Shown here: piece after piece, positions 6,267 through 9,042 of the stretch
How positions within the stretch are numbered: position 1 is the first letter of the stretch
How the letters are laid out: the number at the start of each line of letters is the position of its first letter
From: Chloracidobacterium sp. UBA6041
GTDB lineage: Bacteria; Acidobacteriota; Blastocatellia; Pyrinomonadales; Pyrinomonadaceae
Assembly (NCBI GenBank): GCA_002427845.1
Contig: DIYZ01000276.1
Location: 13,642-22,683, forward strand
Length of the DNA stretch: 9,042 bases
Direction: 5' to 3'
Position numbers and translations under genes: made by a program
Notes under the pieces: generated by a model
Database searches by the model: none
Told to the model about the DNA's origin: nothing
Seen by the model: only the letters and a program-made list of their open reading frames with translations

Positions 6267-7193
6267 ATGATCTTCCACACGGGCTCGAAAATTCGCGCCG
6301 CAAGCTTTCTTCCGTTGCTCGCCTTGTGCGCCCTCGCCTTGGCGCCCGCAAATGCGCGCGCGGATTTGAGCGCCAAACAAGCGCGGAAAGCGATCACGCA
6401 CATGACTGGTTTTGAACTCACGAATGGTGCGGTTCGCGTAAAGACTATTTCCAACACGAGCGCCACGGCGGCAGAAGTCTCAGCCGAAATCAGGACTGTC
6501 TTCAAGTTTGAACAGGACAAGCAGGGTAGCTGGCGCGTCGCGGAAATCCGCACCGGACAGGATCGCTGGGAAGACATCAATCTGCTTGCCACGGCACTCA
6601 AAACCCAGGCGGCCGCTAATGAATGTAATGCGCCCGACCCACCTTTCCGCGGCGCGGCAGCCCTTGACCCAAGCGTGAAACGGGCGCGGTGTTTATTAGG
6701 AAGTTTACTGGGTGTCGAGGTTCCTTCAGATGCGATTCGAATTCAGGAAGTGGATCCCATGCCGATACCGCTCGCGTCTCAGGCTTCGGCTGTAGTTGTA
6801 GCCTGGCTTAGAGTCGACACGCGTTTATTGAATGGCCCGAAGGGCTGGCAGGTGACAGAATTGCGCACCGGAAATCGCGAATGGGTCATTGTCGATCCCC
6901 TTGTTGCCGCAGTTAACGAAGAGAAAAAGAAGCAGGCCCGGGCGGACTTGGAATCCATTGCCAAAGCTCTGGAGCAGTTTCACCGAGACCGAGGCTCTTA
7001 CGTTGTTTCCGACCGGCAGGCGGTGGTAATAGACCAGCTCAATCCGCGATATCTTCCGCAGGTAGTTCGCATCGATCCCTGGCATCAGGCCTATAAGTAT
7101 CTGGGCGAACGCGATCGCTTCACGTTGCGCTCGATCGGCCCGGACGGCAAAGAGAACACGCCGGACGATATTATCCTCAGCCAGTCGCCTTAA
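6267..7193 (+). CDS. Secreted protein: duplicated unknown domain plus GspG-like C-terminal domain
   Basis: The 308-residue product begins with a basic stretch and a hydrophobic segment (about 12-30) ending A-N-A-R-A-D, a likely signal peptide cut near residue 32. There follow two related units, about 39-112 and 139-217. They share G-F-E-L-T-N-G-A-V-R-V with G-V-E-V-P-S-D-A-I-R-I, and W-R-V-A-E-I-R-T-G-Q-D-R-W (89-101) with W-Q-V-T-E-L-R-T-G-N-R-E-W (194-206). Residues about 225-303 resemble the C-terminal domain of the type II secretion major pseudopilin GspG: a helix with A-L-E-Q-F-H-R-D-R-G-S-Y, then D-P-W-x-x-x-Y-K-Y, then S-I-G-P-D-G-K-E-N-T-P-D-D-I (289-302), a calcium-loop-like ending. 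The GspG prepilin leader and hydrophobic N-helix are absent, so it is not an ordinary pilin. Probable location is the periplasm or cell surface; function unknown. Confidence 0.75.
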   Translation: MIFHTGSKIRAASFLPLLALCALALAPANARADLSAKQARKAITHMTGFELTNGAVRVKTISNTSATAAEVSAEIRTVFKFEQDKQGSWRVAEIRTGQDRWEDINLLATALKTQAAANECNAPDPPFRGAAALDPSVKRARCLLGSLLGVEVPSDAIRIQEVDPMPIPLASQASAVVVAWLRVDTRLLNGPKGWQVTELRTGNREWVIVDPLVAAVNEEKKKQARADLESIAKALEQFHRDRGSYVVSDRQAVVIDQLNPRYLPQVVRIDPWHQAYKYLGERDRFTLRSIGPDGKENTPDDIILSQSP

Positions 7194-7536
7194 AGTAACG
7201 TGCGACTCCAAGGAAGCTTTACACGCCGCTCAGCCATCCCAGACCCGCCATCATCGAAGATTGTTAGAAAAACTGTAGCCGATGAAATTCGGAGAGATCT
7301 TTGCGGTCCATGAAAAAACCAGCAAGAAATTCGCTCGGTATTCCTGAGGCTGCTGGGCAACCAATTAGAGCATCGCTCGCTACCCGCAAGCGGTTCTGTG
7401 TGGCCAAGCTGGGCAGTTGGATGCCAGTATCCAGTGATCTTCTTCAGCGCGTGAACTTTAACGGATTCGAGCGGGCTATTTTCGAGGGCCATAACCAATG
7501 GCGACTCCGCCGCTGGGTATCCGTCCACTAAAACTC
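7194..7536. other. Long stretch without a convincing gene
   Basis: No known gene or RNA was recognised here. A 76-codon reading frame (7301-7531, + strand) has TTG as start with GGAG six bases upstream, but its Arg/Trp-rich product matches no family I know. A longer reading frame on the opposite strand (7190-7570) also lacks any recognisable motif. A small bulged hairpin can form between 7409-7415 and 7422-7427. No terminator for the upstream gene was found. This may be a degraded gene, a large leader or plain spacer. Confidence 0.4.
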
Positions 7537-7551
7537 TTGACGAGCTATAAT
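7537..7551 (+). promoter_or_regulatory. Candidate promoter for the downstream response regulator
   Basis: A perfect TATAAT (7546-7551) lies 131 bases before the TTG start. TTGACG (7537-7542) sits only three bases before it, too close to act as a normal -35, and no TTGACA-like hexamer lies 16-18 bases upstream. The -10 is credible in a non-coding region upstream of a gene; the -35 is not identified. Transcription from here would give a leader of roughly 120 bases. Confidence 0.4.
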
Positions 7552-7638
7552 CGTGGGTGTTAGTTTCCAAAAGTGGCTTTCACGTGAAGCCCTCGCGTTA
7601 TTAGAGAACAACAAGCCTTGCGCCGACTGCAAAATTTC

Positions 7639-7660
7639 TTGAGCCGCCAGTGGCGCTCAA
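7639..7660 (+). promoter_or_regulatory. Leader hairpin upstream of the response regulator
   Basis: TTGAG (7639-7643) and CGCC (7645-7648) pair with GGCG (7652-7655) and CTCAA (7656-7660). This gives a nine-bp stem with one bulged C (7644) and a three-base loop. No T-run follows, so it is not a terminator. It lies eight bases before the AAGG ribosome binding site, where it could influence translation or RNA stability; that role is inferred. Confidence 0.35.
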
Positions 7661-7681
7661 TTCAGCTAAGGTACCCAAGCT

Positions 7682-8929
7682 TTGCTAGCTGGACGCAAAC
7701 TCTTACTTGCCGACGATTCAATCACGATTCAAAAGGTTGTGGATCTTACCTTTGTCGACGAGGGCGTTACCGTAGTTTGTGTGAACAACGGGCGGGAAGC
7801 GATTGAACGCCTGGAAGAGTTTTCGCCCGATATAGTTCTCGCGGATGTTTTCATGCCGCAAATAAACGGCTACGAAGTTTGCGAGTACATCAAACAAAAT
7901 GAAAAGTTGAGACACATTCCTGTTATGCTTCTGGTTGGCTCCTTTGAGCCATTCGACGAAGCGGAGGCGCGCAGAGTTGGCGCGGATGAGACCTTGACTA
8001 AGCCATTCCAATCTATTCGACGCTTGATCGAGAAGGTGGGCACGCTGGTAAGCGGTCGGCCAACCGAAAAACAAATACCAACTGCTGGACTTCCCAGAGC
8101 CGAAATGACTTCCGAGCGGGAAGGCGAAAAACTAACGACCCAGGAAATTGAGCTGACTACCGCGGACACTAAAGAGCTTCCGCCGGAAATCAGGGATGTC
8201 GTAGATGAGGCAGCGGCGGCGCAATCGAGCAAAGAGGAACGGCAAGCGACAACTGACACGAAGGCGGATGAAGGAAAAATGGAGACCAAAGTTGAAGAGG
8301 CCCAGGCGCAGGTTTCTCAAGGTTACGAAGGCGCGGGCGATGTGCTTCTCGATCTGGGTGACTACGAACCGGTGAGTGCCGCTGCGGACGATTTTGTTCT
8401 GGACATAGATCTCGATGATGTTCAGGAGCCTGAGCCCGTAGAAGTCTCATCTCCTGTTCCGTCTTTTGTTGATGAAGATAGATACGGATCGAGCGTCACA
8501 GATTGGCAGCTCGCGGATAAGCGCTCCGGCGAGAGCGGCTCCGCGATGTCAGATACAAACTGGTCTGACGCGGAAGCTTCCGAAACAACTATTGCCACGA
8601 CCGGACAACTAGCGACCACGCAGGAGTTTCAACGGCCCGGATTGGACGTACCTCAAGAGCCGGCCCCGGAACCGGTGGACTACGATGCTGCGATCGTGGA
8701 GGAGCAGGCTCAGCCGCAAGAACCCGTTGCTCAAGGTTCCGAGCAACATCAAATGGCGGACTTGACGGCGAATGCGCCGCAACAATTATCGCCGGAGATG
8801 ATCGATGCCATCGCGCGACGTGCCGTCGAGCATCTTTCCGAGAAGGTCGTGCAGGAAATTGCCTGGGAAGTCGTGCCGCAGCTTGCGGAATTGCTCATTA
8901 AGCGTCAGCTTGAAGAGAAAAATTCTTAA
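7682..8929 (+). CDS. Response regulator with acidic linker and C-terminal helical domain
   Basis: A 415-residue protein with an N-terminal receiver (about 5-125), a long acidic Pro/Glu/Thr/Ala-rich linker (about 126-366) and a C-terminal helical segment (about 368-413) reading L-S-P-E-M-I-D-A-I-A-R-R, then V-V-Q-E-I-A-W-E-V-V-P-Q-L-A-E. In the receiver, D11-D12 and phosphoacceptor D55 (L-A-D-V-F-M-P) and K107 (L-T-K-P-F) are present. The usual Thr/Ser after strand 4 is replaced: V-M-L-L-V-G-S-F-E-P-F-D at 81-92. Proteins with this receiver and tail occur, to my knowledge, in Acidobacteriota and Deltaproteobacteria, with no established biochemical role. No DNA-binding or enzymatic domain is seen. 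Start is TTG 7682: an in-frame stop at 7667-7669 precludes an earlier start, no ATG or GTG is available before the receiver, and AAGG at 7668-7671 is suitably placed. It is probably transcribed alone, with its own terminator. Confidence 0.85.
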   Translation: MLAGRKLLLADDSITIQKVVDLTFVDEGVTVVCVNNGREAIERLEEFSPDIVLADVFMPQINGYEVCEYIKQNEKLRHIPVMLLVGSFEPFDEAEARRVGADETLTKPFQSIRRLIEKVGTLVSGRPTEKQIPTAGLPRAEMTSEREGEKLTTQEIELTTADTKELPPEIRDVVDEAAAAQSSKEERQATTDTKADEGKMETKVEEAQAQVSQGYEGAGDVLLDLGDYEPVSAAADDFVLDIDLDDVQEPEPVEVSSPVPSFVDEDRYGSSVTDWQLADKRSGESGSAMSDTNWSDAEASETTIATTGQLATTQEFQRPGLDVPQEPAPEPVDYDAAIVEEQAQPQEPVAQGSEQHQMADLTANAPQQLSPEMIDAIARRAVEHLSEKVVQEIAWEVVPQLAELLIKRQLEEKNS

Positions 8930-8956
8930 ATACCGTCAAAAGCTAAAATGTTTTCG

Positions 8957-8993
8957 AGCAGGTCACTTTTAAAGGTGGCCTGCTTTTTGTTTT
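8957..8993 (+). terminator. Intrinsic terminator after the response regulator
   Basis: AGCAGGTCAC (8957-8966) pairs with GTGGCCTGCT (8975-8984), ten bp including one G-T wobble and extendable by two weaker pairs. It is followed directly by TTTTGTTTTTG. It lies 27 bases after the stop codon. Confidence 0.92.
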
Positions 8994-9017
8994 TGCCGTT
9001 ATGAGAGCCGGGTTTAG

Positions 9018-9041
9018 ACAGCGGACTTGTCCGCCGTTTTT
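9018..9041 (+). repeat. Short inverted repeat with T-run at the window end
   Basis: GCGGA (9021-9025) pairs with TCCGC (9030-9034) around a CTTG loop, with two further outer pairs across a mismatch, followed by TTTTT. It may be a second terminator backing up the one at 8957, or one copy of a dispersed palindromic element. The window cuts off the context, so the choice cannot be made here. Confidence 0.4.
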
Positions 9042-9042
9042 G

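Noticed and set aside
6074..6601. 175-codon minus-strand frame across the receiver and secreted protein genes
   Set aside because: It spans two well-supported + strand genes and shows no recognisable domain or ribosome binding site.
9001..9042. Start of a gene at ATG 9001
   Set aside because: No ribosome binding site, it follows a terminator tail directly, and it runs through a palindrome; only 14 codons are visible.
1..9042. Mobile element, defence system or CRISPR array
   Set aside because: No transposase, integrase, terminal inverted repeats, spaced direct repeats or nuclease/toxin motifs were found in any frame I examined.

Overview
The window is a bacterial chromosome segment with every supported gene on the + strand. 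It runs from the tail of a division/cell-wall (dcw) cluster into a vitamin B6, RNA-binding and signalling block. Base composition looks moderately GC-rich throughout, with no abrupt change that would suggest a recent insertion. The order murB-ftsQ-ftsA-ftsZ without ddl, the strongly diverged Hfq-like protein, and the receiver protein ending in an 'AWEVVPQLAE' helix together suggest an Acidobacteriota (perhaps Blastocatellia-like) or a related deep lineage. This assignment is an inference from gene content, because no rRNA is present.

Region 1 (1-4042) is the dcw tail. It holds the 3' end of murB (UDP-N-acetylenolpyruvoylglucosamine reductase), ftsQ overlapping it by four bases (GTGA), ftsA with its membrane-targeting C-terminal helix, and a complete ftsZ that starts at 2836 after a 133-base spacer with inverted repeats. 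A strong 12-bp terminator hairpin (4010-4042) closes the unit. MurB acts in peptidoglycan precursor synthesis. FtsA anchors FtsZ filaments to the membrane, and FtsQ is part of the FtsQLB divisome subcomplex.

Region 2 (4043-7193) starts with a spacer of about 235 bases. Next comes an Hfq/Sm-like protein with a long basic N-terminal extension, behind a near-ideal ribosome binding site, then pdxA (4-hydroxythreonine-4-phosphate dehydrogenase). After pdxA come a stand-alone CheY-like receiver and a secreted protein that joins a duplicated unknown domain to a GspG-type pseudopilin C-terminal domain. The last three genes are 4-5 bases apart and are probably co-transcribed. hfq-like is 68 bases upstream with no convincing terminator between.

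Region 3 (7194-9042) starts with a 488-base stretch with no convincing gene. It contains a perfect TATAAT box and a leader hairpin. It is followed by a TTG-initiated response-regulator protein of 415 residues: an N-terminal receiver, a long acidic linker and a conserved-looking C-terminal helix. A strong terminator (8957-8993) follows, and the window ends with a second short inverted repeat that may be a dispersed element.

No tRNA, rRNA, CRISPR array, transposase or phage gene was seen. I found no clear undescribed multi-gene system. The most unusual items are the GspG-like fusion protein, the diverged Hfq-like protein and the receiver/C-terminal-helix protein.
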